The notes: generated from the letters alone by a model not told the origin. DNA of 64,000 nt from Mycobacterium sp. HUMS_12744610 (GCF_041206865.1 NZ_JBGEDP010000001.1:4216001-4280000); one strand, 5' to 3'; shown: positions 1 to 8,547, numbered from the stretch's first letter. Translations and numbers: made by a program.

Positions 1-771
1 GGCGGCTGCCTGCTGCGGCACTGCGACGACACCATCTGCGAGCGGTTCACCCGCATCGCGGCCGCCAAATGGGACCTGCGCACCCACCGCAATGTCGTGG
101 GCGGCACCAACCGCGGCGCGGTCGTCGAGCTGCGGCTCGACGACGGGTCGACGCTGGCCGCCGACCTGTTGCTGGTCGCGACCGGCCGGGTGCCCAACGG
201 CGACCTCCTCGACGCCGCCCGGGCGGGGGTCGACGTCGAATGCGGGCGCGTGGTCGTCGACCGGTATCAACGCACCTCGGCGCGCAACGTTTTCGCCCTG
301 GGCGACGTGTCGTCGCCGTATCAGCTCAAGCACGTCGCCAACCACGAGGCCCGTGTCGTGCGGGACAACCTGCTCTGCGACTGGGACGACACCGGGTCGA
401 TGGTGGCGACCGACCACCGCCACGTCCCGGCGGCGGTGTTCACCGACCCCCAGCTGGCGACGGTCGGCCTGACCGAGAACCAGGCCGTCGCAGCCGGATT
501 CGACGTCGCGGTCGCGATCCAGGACTACGGGGACGTGGCGTACGGCTGGGCGATGGAAGACACCACCGGCATCGTCAAGTTGATCGCCGACCGCTCCACC
601 GGACACCTGCTCGGCGCGCACATCATGGGCCATCAGGCGTCGTCGATCATCCAGCCGCTGATCCAGGCGATGAGCTTCGGGCTGAGGGCACCGCAGATGG
701 CCCGAGGCCAGTACTGGATCCATCCGGCGCTACCGGAGGTGGTCGAGAACGCCCTGCTGAACCTCTACTAG
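1..771 (+). CDS. mtr: Mycothione reductase, C-terminal part (cut by window edge)
   Basis: Flavin- and NADPH-dependent disulfide reductase that regenerates mycothiol from mycothione in the cytosol. The reading frame is open from base 1. It carries the second FAD-binding signature ([14 protein letters not shown], near 271-312) and the C-terminal dimerisation domain, ending in the [12 protein letters not shown] segment whose HPxxxE supplies the active-site His-Glu pair. About 256 residues are present; the N-terminal FAD domain with the redox disulfide lies outside the window. The stop at 769-771 is four bases from the converging stop of the Fur-family gene. The call rests on close resemblance to Rv2855. 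Confidence 0.95.
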   Translation, partial: GGCLLRHCDDTICERFTRIAAAKWDLRTHRNVVGGTNRGAVVELRLDDGSTLAADLLLVATGRVPNGDLLDAARAGVDVECGRVVVDRYQRTSARNVFALGDVSSPYQLKHVANHEARVVRDNLLCDWDDTGSMVATDHRHVPAAVFTDPQLATVGLTENQAVAAGFDVAVAIQDYGDVAYGWAMEDTTGIVKLIADRSTGHLLGAHIMGHQASSIIQPLIQAMSFGLRAPQMARGQYWIHPALPEVVENALLNLY

Positions 772-775
772 ACGG

Positions 776-1279
776 TCAGCGCCGCGAGCGTCCGCGCGGC
801 CGCGGACCGGGCTCGGCGGCGGCCTGGCACCGCGGGCACAGGCCGCGCAGGGTCAGGCCGGCCCGCTCGGAGAGCGCGAACGAGCTGCCCGCCATCGCCT
901 GCTCGAGCGCGGAACTGAGCTGCCGGGCCGGAACCTCGATGATCGAGCCGCACTGGGTGCAGACCGCGTGGTGATGGGGGGCGGTGGCCAGCCCGTAGGT
1001 CGTGACGCCGCTGTCCAGCGTCAACGCATGCAGCACACCCTGGTCGACCAGGGTGGTCACCGTGCGGTAGATGGTCGCCACGTCGGGCGCCTGCGTGCCG
1101 GGCGGCAGACATTCGCGTACCCGCTTGTGGATGTCGGCGACCGGCAGGTGCCCGTCGACCGGCTCGAGCACCGCCAGCACCTGGATCCGCGACGCCATCC
1201 GCCGCAGCCCGCGCGCCCGCAGGAACTCACCGATTCGCTCGGTGACGGCGGGGTCCAGAACGGACTGCTTACAACTCAC
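776..1279 (-). CDS. Fur-family metalloregulator, probable nickel-responsive Nur
   Basis: About 167 residues: an N-terminal winged helix (APDVATIYRTVTTLVDQG is the recognition region), then a metal-binding dimerisation domain with APHHHAVCTQC and a second CPRC pair, the layout of Fur proteins with a structural zinc site. I chose the GTG at 1279. The longer frame from 1360 would run through the palindrome at 1345-1359 and adds residues foreign to the family. The gene is divergent from nicT, and the palindrome between them matches the Nur-box pattern known from Streptomyces (TGCaa-N5-ttGCA). Nickel sensing is inferred from this context; Zur or another Fur type is the alternative. Confidence 0.8.
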   Translation of the reverse strand: MSCKQSVLDPAVTERIGEFLRARGLRRMASRIQVLAVLEPVDGHLPVADIHKRVRECLPPGTQAPDVATIYRTVTTLVDQGVLHALTLDSGVTTYGLATAPHHHAVCTQCGSIIEVPARQLSSALEQAMAGSSFALSERAGLTLRGLCPRCQAAAEPGPRPRGRSRR

Positions 1280-1344
1280 CCGTCCAGTGTTGCTCCCGAC
1301 GCCCGGGACCGCCAGTCTTCGTCGCGGCGCGGCGCCGCAGCTCC

Positions 1345-1359
1345 TGCAAGCGACTTGCA
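1345..1359. promoter_or_regulatory. Perfect palindrome, candidate Nur box upstream of nicT
   Basis: TGCAAG-CGA-CTTGCA is a perfect 6-3-6 inverted repeat, equally readable as TGCAA-N5-TTGCA, the reported Nur operator pattern. Its right arm overlaps the proposed nicT -35 hexamer at 1355-1360, so bound repressor should block nicT transcription. It also lies about 66 bp upstream of the chosen start of the divergent regulator, allowing autoregulation. Confidence 0.7.
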
Positions 1360-1384
1360 TCTAGGCGTGCATGCTGCTTACAGT
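1355..1384 (+). promoter_or_regulatory. Predicted nicT promoter
   Basis: TTGCAT at 1355-1360 and TACAGT at 1379-1384 are separated by 18 bp, a reasonable housekeeping-sigma pair. Transcription would start near 1391, leaving a leader of about 33 nt before the GTG at 1424. The same TTGCAT overlap between operator and -35 recurs upstream of the PPE gene at 19.7 kb. Confidence 0.45.
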
Positions 1385-1423
1385 CGGGCCGGTTGTTGTC
1401 CGCCCGATGCCGGAAGGATTCCA

Positions 1424-2551
1424 GTGGCCAGTGCTCAGCTCGACTGGCGGCCCTCATGGAAGACCAGGCTTCGCAGCGCCCTGACACCGGCGGAGTGGTC
1501 GCGGCTCGCAGCGATGTCGGCGCTCATCGTCGCACTGCACCTGATCGGCTGGCTGACCCTGGTGCTGCTGGTCGAGCCCGCCCAGCTCAGCGTGGGCGGC
1601 AAGGCCTTCGGCGTCGGCATCGGCATCACGGCCTACACCCTGGGCATGCGGCATGCCTTCGACGCCGATCACATTGCCGCGATCGACAACACCACCCGCA
1701 AGCTGATGAACGACGGGCAGCGTCCCCTCGCGGTCGGTTTCTTCTTCTCGCTGGGCCACTCCACGGTGGTCTTCGCGCTGGCGGTGCTGCTGACCTGCGG
1801 GATCAAAACCCTCGTGGGGCCCGTCGAGAACGACTCCTCGGCCCTGCACCACTACACCGGCCTGATCGGGACGAGCGTCTCCGGTGCGTTCCTGTACCTG
1901 ATCGCCATCGTCAACATCGTCATCCTCGCCGGCATCCTGCGGGTGTTCGCCCGGCTGCGCCGCGGCCACTACGACGAGGCCAAACTGGAACAGCACCTGG
2001 ACAACCGGGGGCTGGTCAACCGGTTGCTCGGCCGGTTCACCAAGTCGATCACCAAGTCCTGGCACGCCTACCCGGTCGGGTTGCTGTTCGGGCTCGGGTT
2101 CGACACCGCCACGGAGATCGCGCTGCTGGTGCTCGCGAGTTCGAGCGCCGCCTCCGGCCTGCCGTGGTACGCCATCCTGTGCCTGCCCGTGCTGTTCGCC
2201 GCCGGCATGTGCCTGCTGGACACCGTCGACGGGTCGTTCATGAACTTCGCCTACGGCTGGGCCTTTTCCAGCCCGGTGCGCAAGATCTACTACAACATCA
2301 TCATCACCGCGCTGTCGGTGGCCGTGGCCCTACTCATCGGCAGCGTGGAACTGCTGGGACTGTTCGCCGGCCAGTTCGGCTGGCGGGGGCCGTTCTGGGA
2401 GTGGATCGGCGGGCTGGACCTCAACGCGGTCGGCTACTTCGTGGTCGGCATGTTCGTTCTCACCTGGGCCGTCGCCCTGCTCGTCTGGCGCTACGGCCGC
2501 ATCGAGGAGAGGTGGGACACCACCACCGCGGGGGCCGAGAGCACGCCTTGA
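1424..2551 (+). CDS. nicT: NiCoT-family nickel/cobalt transporter
   Basis: High-affinity Ni2+/Co2+ permease of the inner membrane, 375 residues with about eight hydrophobic segments. The NiCoT signature RHAFDADH is at residues 76-83, and SLGHSTVVF and GLGFDTATE are further family motifs. I chose the GTG at 1424 because GGAAGGA precedes it by five bases and the protein then starts like NicT of M. tuberculosis (MASAQLD). It sits between a Nur-like regulator and hypA/hypB, and so supplies metal to the hydrogenase encoded downstream. Regulation by the palindrome at 1345 is inferred. Confidence 0.93.
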   Translation: MASAQLDWRPSWKTRLRSALTPAEWSRLAAMSALIVALHLIGWLTLVLLVEPAQLSVGGKAFGVGIGITAYTLGMRHAFDADHIAAIDNTTRKLMNDGQRPLAVGFFFSLGHSTVVFALAVLLTCGIKTLVGPVENDSSALHHYTGLIGTSVSGAFLYLIAIVNIVILAGILRVFARLRRGHYDEAKLEQHLDNRGLVNRLLGRFTKSITKSWHAYPVGLLFGLGFDTATEIALLVLASSSAASGLPWYAILCLPVLFAAGMCLLDTVDGSFMNFAYGWAFSSPVRKIYYNIIITALSVAVALLIGSVELLGLFAGQFGWRGPFWEWIGGLDLNAVGYFVVGMFVLTWAVALLVWRYGRIEERWDTTTAGAESTP

Positions 2552-2643
2552 AGCGTGTCCTGCGACCCTCCCGCAGAACCGTGGTTGGGGTGTAGAACGG
2601 TGCCATGTGCTCCTCGGCCGCGCGCGGGCAGCGGTGATCCGCG

Positions 2644-2979
2644 GTGCATGAGCTCGCGCTCTGCGAGGCGATCGCCGGTGTGGCCAAGACGCACGCCGGC
2701 GGCCGCCACGTCGAGGTGGTGCGGGTGCGGATCGGGGCCCTTCGCCAGGTGGTGCCGGAATCGCTGTCGTTCTGCTGGACCCTCGTCCGCGACGCCGAGG
2801 ACATGCCGGACGCCGAGCTCGAGCTCGAATGCGTCGCCGCCGAGGTGCACTGCCGTGCGTGCGGCGAGCGGTCGAAGATCACGTCGTCGTGGTCGATCTG
2901 GTGCCCGCGGTGCGACAGCCCCGACGTCGAGGTGTTACGCGGCAACGAATTCCTGGTGACGTCGCTGGACGTCTCGTGA
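2644..2979 (+). CDS. hypA: Hydrogenase nickel-insertion protein HypA
   Basis: Metallochaperone that with HypB delivers Ni2+ to the hydrogenase large subunit. It has 111 residues, normal for the family. The GTG start gives Met-His-Glu, where His2 and Glu3 are the conserved nickel-binding end. A zinc site is formed by Cys70/Cys73 and Cys87/Cys90. The Shine-Dalgarno sequence is weak. The gene lies 92 bp after nicT and 41 bp before hypB, so the three may be co-transcribed. Confidence 0.93.
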   Translation: MHELALCEAIAGVAKTHAGGRHVEVVRVRIGALRQVVPESLSFCWTLVRDAEDMPDAELELECVAAEVHCRACGERSKITSSWSIWCPRCDSPDVEVLRGNEFLVTSLDVS

Positions 2980-3020
2980 GGGGCACCTCTGGTGAAAGGC
3001 ATTCGGAATGAACGGATCTG

Positions 3021-3773
3021 GTGATGGGTAGATTTCACCGGCACGACGACGGCACCGTGCACGCCCACGAGCACGGCGATCACAGCCACTACGGGACGGG
3101 ACGGCAGCGCGTCGACGTGCTGGAGTCGATCTTCGCCGAGAACGACGTGTTCGCGGCGGCCAACAGGGCGGCGTTCGAGAGCAACGGGATCCGCACCCTC
3201 AACCTGATGAGCTCGCCGGGATCGGGCAAGACGACCATCCTGCAGGCCACACTGGACGAGCTGGCCGAAGAGATCGCGATCGGGGTGATCGAGGGCGACA
3301 TCGCCACCGACCTGGATGCCGCCAAGCTCAGCGGCCGCGGCGCCCAGGTGTCACTGCTGAACACCAGCAACGGCTTTGGCGGCGAATGCCATCTCGACGC
3401 GCCCATGGTCGGTCGCGCACTGCCGGGCCTCGACCTGTCCCGCCTGGACCTGGTGATCATCGAGAACGTCGGCAACCTGGTCTGCCCGGCCGAGTTCGAC
3501 GTCGGCGAGCACGCCAAGGCCATGGTCTACTCGGTGACCGAGGGCGAGGACAAGCCGCTGAAATACCCGGTGATGTTTCGCTCGGTGGATGTGGTGCTGC
3601 TCAACAAGATTGACCTGGTGCCCCACCTGGACGTCGACGTCGACACCTATGTGCACCATGTTCGTCAGGTCAACGCGACGGCACCGATCCTGCCCGTCAG
3701 CGCCCGCACCGGCGCCGGCCTGGACGCCTGGTTCGGCTGGCTGCGGCGGTTCGCCGGCACGTCGCCGGCCTGA
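3021..3773 (+). CDS. hypB: Hydrogenase nickel-incorporation GTPase HypB
   Basis: GTPase that drives nickel transfer in [NiFe]-hydrogenase maturation. It has 250 residues. A short His-rich N-terminal stretch (HDDGTVHAHEHGDHSH, about residues 8-23) can bind or store metal. The P-loop SSPGSGKTT is at 64-72, and NKID near residue 196 is the guanine-specificity motif. Two starts are adjacent, GTG at 3021 and ATG at 3024. It follows hypA, and about 300 bp separate it from the hydrogenase structural genes. Confidence 0.94.
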   Translation: MMGRFHRHDDGTVHAHEHGDHSHYGTGRQRVDVLESIFAENDVFAAANRAAFESNGIRTLNLMSSPGSGKTTILQATLDELAEEIAIGVIEGDIATDLDAAKLSGRGAQVSLLNTSNGFGGECHLDAPMVGRALPGLDLSRLDLVIIENVGNLVCPAEFDVGEHAKAMVYSVTEGEDKPLKYPVMFRSVDVVLLNKIDLVPHLDVDVDTYVHHVRQVNATAPILPVSARTGAGLDAWFGWLRRFAGTSPA

Positions 3774-4075
3774 GCGCACCGGCTTTGCGGCCGCGGCCTG
3801 CGCGCGGTGGCCCGGCTATCGGCACCCGATGCCGAAAGTCCCCGGCGATCGCCGGCTGCGGCGATGCGCAGCGCTCGCCAGGATGCGGAACATGCTGCCC
3901 GCCACAGTATTCCACCTAACTGAGCGGCTATGCGACATGCGTCCACTTATCCGGGCCCGGGTAACCGTTGACAACGCCTACCTGCGGGAGTAGACCCAGA
4001 ACCAGCGCCGCGCAAGTGGGCCGACGGTCGACTCCGGCGGCGTAGGGGCCCTGGCCCGCCCCGGAAAGCTGCAGC
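3774..4075. other. Intergenic region before the hydrogenase operon
   Basis: This 302-bp stretch has no convincing gene. It contains a 14-bp self-complementary palindrome (CCGGCGATCGCCGG, near 3842) and the promoter-like pair listed separately. I saw no copy of the TGCAA-N5-TTGCA palindrome here, so the structural operon is probably not under the same direct operator as nicT. Confidence 0.5.
3968..3996 (+). promoter_or_regulatory. Possible promoter of the hydrogenase operon
   Basis: TTGACA at 3968-3973 and TAGACC at 3991-3996 are 17 bp apart. The -35 is consensus; the -10 is weak, lacking the final T. Transcription would begin about 75 nt upstream of the small-subunit ATG at 4076. Confidence 0.35.
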
Positions 4076-5131
4076 ATGCCAGCAGAAGCGGCAGTCAAAG
4101 CAGAAGAAACGCTGATCCACGTTCTCTGGATCAATGCAGGGCTCAGTTGTGACGGCGATTCGGTGGCGTTGACTGCCGCCACCCAGCCCAGCGTCGAGGA
4201 GATCGCCCTCGGCGCGCTCCCGGGCCTCCCGAAGGTCGCCGTGCACTGGCCGTTGATCGATTTCGAATGCGGCCCCAGCGGAGGAGCCGACGACTTCCTC
4301 GCCTGGTTCTTCAAGGCCGAGCGCGGCGAGCTCGAACCCTTCGTGTTGGTGGTCGAGGGCTCGATTCCCAACGAGAAGATCAAGGACGAGGGGTACTGGT
4401 GCGGGTTCGGCAACGACCCGGCCACCGGTCAGCCGATGACCACCAGCGAGTGGCTCGACCGGCTGGCGCCCAAGGCCACCGCGATCGTCGCCGTCGGGAC
4501 GTGCGCGACCTACGGCGGCATCCACGCGATGGCCGGCAATCCGACCGGGGCGATGGGAGTGCCGGACTATCTCGGCTGGGACTGGAAGAGCAAGGCCGAC
4601 ATCCCGATCGTCTGCGTCCCCGGCTGCCCGATCCATCCGGACAACCTGTCCGAGACGCTGACCTACCTGCTCTACATGGCGACCGGTCAGGCGCCGATGA
4701 TCCCGCTCGACGACGCGCTGCGCCCGCAGTGGCTGTTCGGCAAGACCGTGCACGAGGGGTGCGACCGCGCCGGCTACTACGAGCAGGGCGACTTCGCCAC
4801 CGAATACGGCTCACCGAAATGCATTGTCAAGCTTGGCTGTTGGGGGCCGGTTGTCAAATGCAACGTGCCCAAGCGCGGCTGGATCAACGGCGTCGGGGGT
4901 TGCCCGAACGTCGGCGGCATCTGCATCGGGTGCACCATGCCCGGCTTCCCGGACAAGTTCATGCCGTTCATGGACGAGCCGCCGGGCGGCAAGATATCGA
5001 GCGCGGCGGTGGGTCTGTACGGGACCGTGATTCGCAATTTGAGGGGTATCACGGCCCGCACCGTCGACAAAGAGCCGCGCTGGCGGCACAACGGCAACCA
5101 ACTCACCACCGGAGCGCGCCGCACCTGGTAG
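4076..5131 (+). CDS. hhyS: [NiFe]-hydrogenase small subunit, group 1h
   Basis: Electron-transfer subunit of a high-affinity, oxygen-tolerant uptake hydrogenase that can oxidise atmospheric H2. It has 351 residues. Proximal-cluster ligands read as Cys25, Asp28, Cys143 and Cys184: the usual CxxC of the N-terminal motif is CDGD. This Cys-to-Asp change is known from the actinobacterial-type (group 1h) enzyme of Ralstonia. Later Cys-rich segments (CIVKLGCWGP, GGICIGCTMPGFP) bind the medial and distal clusters. There is no twin-arginine signal, so the enzyme should sit on the cytoplasmic side. The ATG follows a GGAAAG ribosome site. hhyL follows after 51 bp. Confidence 0.92.
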   Translation: MPAEAAVKAEETLIHVLWINAGLSCDGDSVALTAATQPSVEEIALGALPGLPKVAVHWPLIDFECGPSGGADDFLAWFFKAERGELEPFVLVVEGSIPNEKIKDEGYWCGFGNDPATGQPMTTSEWLDRLAPKATAIVAVGTCATYGGIHAMAGNPTGAMGVPDYLGWDWKSKADIPIVCVPGCPIHPDNLSETLTYLLYMATGQAPMIPLDDALRPQWLFGKTVHEGCDRAGYYEQGDFATEYGSPKCIVKLGCWGPVVKCNVPKRGWINGVGGCPNVGGICIGCTMPGFPDKFMPFMDEPPGGKISSAAVGLYGTVIRNLRGITARTVDKEPRWRHNGNQLTTGARRTW

Positions 5132-5182
5132 GCCGGGCACTCCATTCTCACCGCGGAATTCCCACCGCAGACGGAGAGATCG

Positions 5183-7036
5183 ATGACAACTATCGTCCCC
5201 GAACCGACCACCAGCCGGCGCGAGCCCGGGCAACTCGTCGAGATGGCCTGGGACCCGATCACCCGGATCGTCGGCAGCCTCGGCATCTACACGAAGATCG
5301 ACTTCGAGAACAAAGAGGTCGTCGAGTGCCACAGCACGTCGTCGATCTTCCGCGGCTACTCGATCTTCATGAAGGGCAAGGACCCGCGCGACGCCCACTT
5401 CATCACCAGCCGCATCTGCGGCATCTGCGGCGACAACCACGCGACGTGTTCGTGCTACGCGCAGAACATGGCCTACGGCGTCAAGCCGCCGCATCTGGGC
5501 GAGTGGATCGTCAACCTCGGCGAGGCCGCGGAATACATGTTCGACCACAACATCTTCCAGGAGAATCTGGTCGGCGTGGACTTCTGCGAGAAGATGGTCG
5601 CCGAGACCAACCCGAGCGTGCTCGCCCAGGCCGAGAAGACGCCGGCGCCGCACGCCGACGCGCACGGGTACCGCACCATCGCCGACATCATGCGCTCGCT
5701 CAACCCGTTCAGCGGCGAGTTCTACCGGGAGGCGCTGGCCGTCAGCCGCTGGACGCGAGAGATGTTCTGCCTCATGGAGGGCCGCCACGTGCACCCCTCC
5801 ACGCTGTACCCGGGCGGGGTCGGCACGGTGGCGACCATCCAGCTGATGACCGACTACATGACGCGGCTGATGCGCTACGTCGAGTTCATGAAGAAGGTCG
5901 TGCCGATGCACGACGACCTGTTCGACTTCTTCTACGAAGCGCTGCCCGGTTACGAGAAGGTCGGGCTGCGCCGCACGCTGCTGGGCTGCTGGGGATCGTT
6001 CCAGGACCCCGAGGTGTGCAACTTCGCATACCGGGACATGGAGCGCTGGGGTGACGCCATGTTCGTCACCCCGGGCGTGGTGGTCGACGGCAAGCTGGTC
6101 ACCCACTCCCTGGTGGACATCAACCTGGGCATCCGGATTCTCTTGGGCAGTTCGTATTACGACGACTGGACCGACCAGGAGATGTTCGTCCGCACCGATC
6201 CGCTGGGCAACGCCGTCGACCGGCGCCATCCGTGGAACCAGCACACCAACCCGCACCCGCAGAAGCGCGACATGGACGGCGGCAAGTACAGCTGGGTGAT
6301 GTCGCCGCGCTGGTTCGACGGCACGGACCACCTGGCGCTGGACACCGGCGGCGGGCCGCTGGCCCGGCTGTGGGCGACCGCGCTGGCCGGGCTGGTCGAC
6401 ATCGGCTACGTCAAGGCGACCGGCGACAGCGTCAAGATCAACCTGCCCAAGACCGCGCTGAAGGGCCCGGTCGAGTTCGAGTGGAAGGTTCCCAAGTACG
6501 GCAGCAACACGATCGAACGCGACCGCGCCCGCACCTACTTCCAGGCCTACGCGGCGGCGTGCGCGCTGCACTTCGCCGAGAAGGCGCTGGGCGAGATCCG
6601 CGCCGGGCGCACCAAGACGTGGGAGCGCTTCGAGGTGCCCGACGAGGCGATCGGCTGCGGGTTCACCGAGGCGGTGCGCGGGGTGCTCAGCCACCACCTG
6701 GTGATTCGCGACGGCAAGATCGCCAACTACCACCCGTATCCGCCGACGCCGTGGAACGCCAACCCGCGCGACAGCTTCGGCACGCCCGGCCCCTACGAGG
6801 ACGCCGTGCAGGGCCAGCCGATCTTCGAGGAGAACGGCCGGGAGAACTTCAAGGGCATCGACGTCATGCGCACGGTGCGCAGCTTCGACCCGTGCCTGCC
6901 TTGCGGCGTGCACATGTACCTGGGGAAGGGCAAGACGCTGGACAGACTGCACACGCCAACCCAGTCGCCCGCCGGCTGTGATGATCGCAAGCTCGGCGAA
7001 GCCGCGCGCAGCGGGTCATCACCATCGATGGAGTGA
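5183..7036 (+). CDS. hhyL: [NiFe]-hydrogenase large subunit, group 1h
   Basis: Catalytic subunit with the Ni-Fe(CN)2CO site, 617 residues. The L1 motif RICGICGDNH gives Cys79 and Cys82; the L2 motif DPCLPCGVH gives Cys571 and Cys574. These are the four nickel ligands, in the form typical of group 1h. After His577 a tail of 40 residues remains, longer than the 15-25 residues usually removed by the maturation protease encoded at 10.7 kb. The stop is three bases before the next start. Assignment to group 1h rather than 2a rests on the motifs and the paired small subunit. Confidence 0.93.
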   Translation: MTTIVPEPTTSRREPGQLVEMAWDPITRIVGSLGIYTKIDFENKEVVECHSTSSIFRGYSIFMKGKDPRDAHFITSRICGICGDNHATCSCYAQNMAYGVKPPHLGEWIVNLGEAAEYMFDHNIFQENLVGVDFCEKMVAETNPSVLAQAEKTPAPHADAHGYRTIADIMRSLNPFSGEFYREALAVSRWTREMFCLMEGRHVHPSTLYPGGVGTVATIQLMTDYMTRLMRYVEFMKKVVPMHDDLFDFFYEALPGYEKVGLRRTLLGCWGSFQDPEVCNFAYRDMERWGDAMFVTPGVVVDGKLVTHSLVDINLGIRILLGSSYYDDWTDQEMFVRTDPLGNAVDRRHPWNQHTNPHPQKRDMDGGKYSWVMSPRWFDGTDHLALDTGGGPLARLWATALAGLVDIGYVKATGDSVKINLPKTALKGPVEFEWKVPKYGSNTIERDRARTYFQAYAAACALHFAEKALGEIRAGRTKTWERFEVPDEAIGCGFTEAVRGVLSHHLVIRDGKIANYHPYPPTPWNANPRDSFGTPGPYEDAVQGQPIFEENGRENFKGIDVMRTVRSFDPCLPCGVHMYLGKGKTLDRLHTPTQSPAGCDDRKLGEAARSGSSPSME

Positions 7037-7039
7037 GGC

Positions 7040-7915
7040 ATGGTGGATCGCCCGGACCTCTCACACGACGACGCGCAGTGGCGCACAGCGGGCGATCGGA
7101 TCCAGACCCTCCTGGATTCCTGCGCGGCGGGTGGCGCCGCCGCACGCGACCGCGCCCGGCAGCTGGTCCGCGAGGTGGTCGGGCTCTACGGCGCCGGGCT
7201 GGAACGGATTCTGGGGTTGGCCGGCGACCCCGGGTTGGCCGAGCGGCTGGCCACCGACGACCTGGTGGCCAGCCTGCTCCTCGTGCACGGCCTGCACCCG
7301 CACGACGTGCGGCGCCGGGTCTGCGACGCCCTCGATCGGGTGCGCCCGTACCTGGGCTCGCACGGCGGCGACGTCGACCTGATCGGGATCGACGGCGACA
7401 TCGTGCGGCTGGCCTTCACGGGCAGTTGCAAGAGCTGCCCGTCGTCGGCGGTGACGCTGGAGCTGGCCGTGGAGGACGCGATCCGGGCGGCCGCACCGGA
7501 GGTCGGCGCGATCGAGGTGGTGACGGCCGAGCCCACCAGGATGATCCCCGCCGAATCGCTGCTGGCCCAGGTGCGTTCGGGCGGGCGCACCGCCTGGCGC
7601 CCGATCCCCGAGCTCGCGGAGCTGAAGCCCGGCGAGGTCGCGGGTTTCGCGATCGACGGCACCGCGTTGCTGGCCTGCCGGGTCGACGACGAGTTGTTCG
7701 CCTACCGGGACCGCTGCCCGGTGTGCGACGACACGCTCGCGGGGGCGCGACTGCACCTGGCCCTGTTGCGATGCCCGCGCTGCCGGACCGAATACGACGC
7801 CGTGCGCGCCGGCGCCGGCGCCGGCGGCACCCACCTGGAGCCGATTCCGGTGCTGCGACGCGACGGTGTGCCGTCGGTGGCGCTGCGGGGTGAACCGATG
7901 GAGGCGAGGATATGA
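7040..7915 (+). CDS. hhyE: Nfu-domain / Rieske-like iron-sulfur protein (HhyE-like)
   Basis: 291 residues in two parts. An Nfu (NifU C-terminal) domain at about 100-160 carries the cluster-binding CKSC (Cys130, Cys133). A Rieske-fold-like domain at about 195-260 has CPVC (226, 229) and CPRC (245, 248). A true Rieske site has CxH and CxxH, so the four cysteines here would bind a different centre (rubredoxin-like iron, zinc or an all-Cys cluster). In M. smegmatis an iron-sulfur protein at this position, HhyE, is needed for H2 oxidation and is thought to pass electrons to the respiratory chain; equivalence is inferred from position and domains. Confidence 0.75.
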   Translation: MVDRPDLSHDDAQWRTAGDRIQTLLDSCAAGGAAARDRARQLVREVVGLYGAGLERILGLAGDPGLAERLATDDLVASLLLVHGLHPHDVRRRVCDALDRVRPYLGSHGGDVDLIGIDGDIVRLAFTGSCKSCPSSAVTLELAVEDAIRAAAPEVGAIEVVTAEPTRMIPAESLLAQVRSGGRTAWRPIPELAELKPGEVAGFAIDGTALLACRVDDELFAYRDRCPVCDDTLAGARLHLALLRCPRCRTEYDAVRAGAGAGGTHLEPIPVLRRDGVPSVALRGEPMEARI

Positions 7916-8547
7916 CCAGCCCCTACGACGTGCTGGCCCGCATCACCGCGAACCGGCCGCTCCCCGAACCCGACGGCGAGCGGTGCGAGATGTGCGCCGA
8001 GCCGATCGGCGACGAACACCAGCACGTCGTGAGCGTGGCCGCCCGGCAACTGATGTGCGTCTGCCGCACGTGCTACCTGCTGTTCACCGACACGGCGGCC
8101 GAGCTGCGCTACCGGGCGGTGCCCGACCGGTATCTCGCCTTCCCCGGTTTCGCGCTGGACCGCCGGGCCTGGGAGGCGCTGCAGATCCCGGTCGGCGTGG
8201 CGTTCTTCTTCACCAACTCCGCACTCGGGCGCACCGTCGCCTTCTACCCCGGCCCGGCCGGCGCGTGCGAGTCCGAACTCGACCTGGACGCCTGGACCGC
8301 GCTCGCGGGCGCGGACCCGCGGGCGAGGCTGCCGGCCGACGACGTGGAGGCGTTGCTGGTCCGGGTGGCGGACGGGCCCGAAGCCGCGGAGCCGCAGACC
8401 TTTCTGGTACCGATCGACGCCTGCTACGAATTCGTCGGGCGCCTGCGCATGCTGTGGCGGGGTTTCGACGGCGGACAGCAAGCCCGTGCGTTCATCGACG
8501 ACTTCTTCGCCCGGCTCGCCGCCCGTGCCGTGGCGAGGCCGCGATGA
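7912..8547 (+). CDS. Hydrogenase-operon protein, DUF5947-like
   Basis: 211 residues, function unknown. The N-terminal third has two cysteine pairs (CEMC and CVCRTC), suggesting a zinc site; the rest looks globular with no membrane segment. I believe it belongs to DUF5947, a family found in actinobacterial hydrogenase clusters, but this is from memory. Its ATG overlaps the previous stop (ATGA at 7912), so translation is coupled to the Nfu/Rieske protein. A role in assembly or electron transfer of this hydrogenase is inferred only from the operon. Confidence 0.75.
   Translation: MTSPYDVLARITANRPLPEPDGERCEMCAEPIGDEHQHVVSVAARQLMCVCRTCYLLFTDTAAELRYRAVPDRYLAFPGFALDRRAWEALQIPVGVAFFFTNSALGRTVAFYPGPAGACESELDLDAWTALAGADPRARLPADDVEALLVRVADGPEAAEPQTFLVPIDACYEFVGRLRMLWRGFDGGQQARAFIDDFFARLAARAVARPR

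Noticed and set aside
968..1423. In-frame upstream extension of nicT
   Set aside because: It covers the regulator gene and the operator; the GTG at 1424 has a ribosome site and matches NicT.
3842..3855. CCGGCGATCGCCGG palindrome upstream of the hydrogenase operon
   Set aside because: GATCGCC palindromes are frequent by composition; it does not fit the Nur pattern or the promoter geometry.
4811..6952. A 713-codon open frame on the minus strand opposite hhyS/hhyL
   Set aside because: It is a GC-rich shadow of the hydrogenase genes, with Arg/Val/Ala/Gly-heavy low-complexity sequence and no family likeness.
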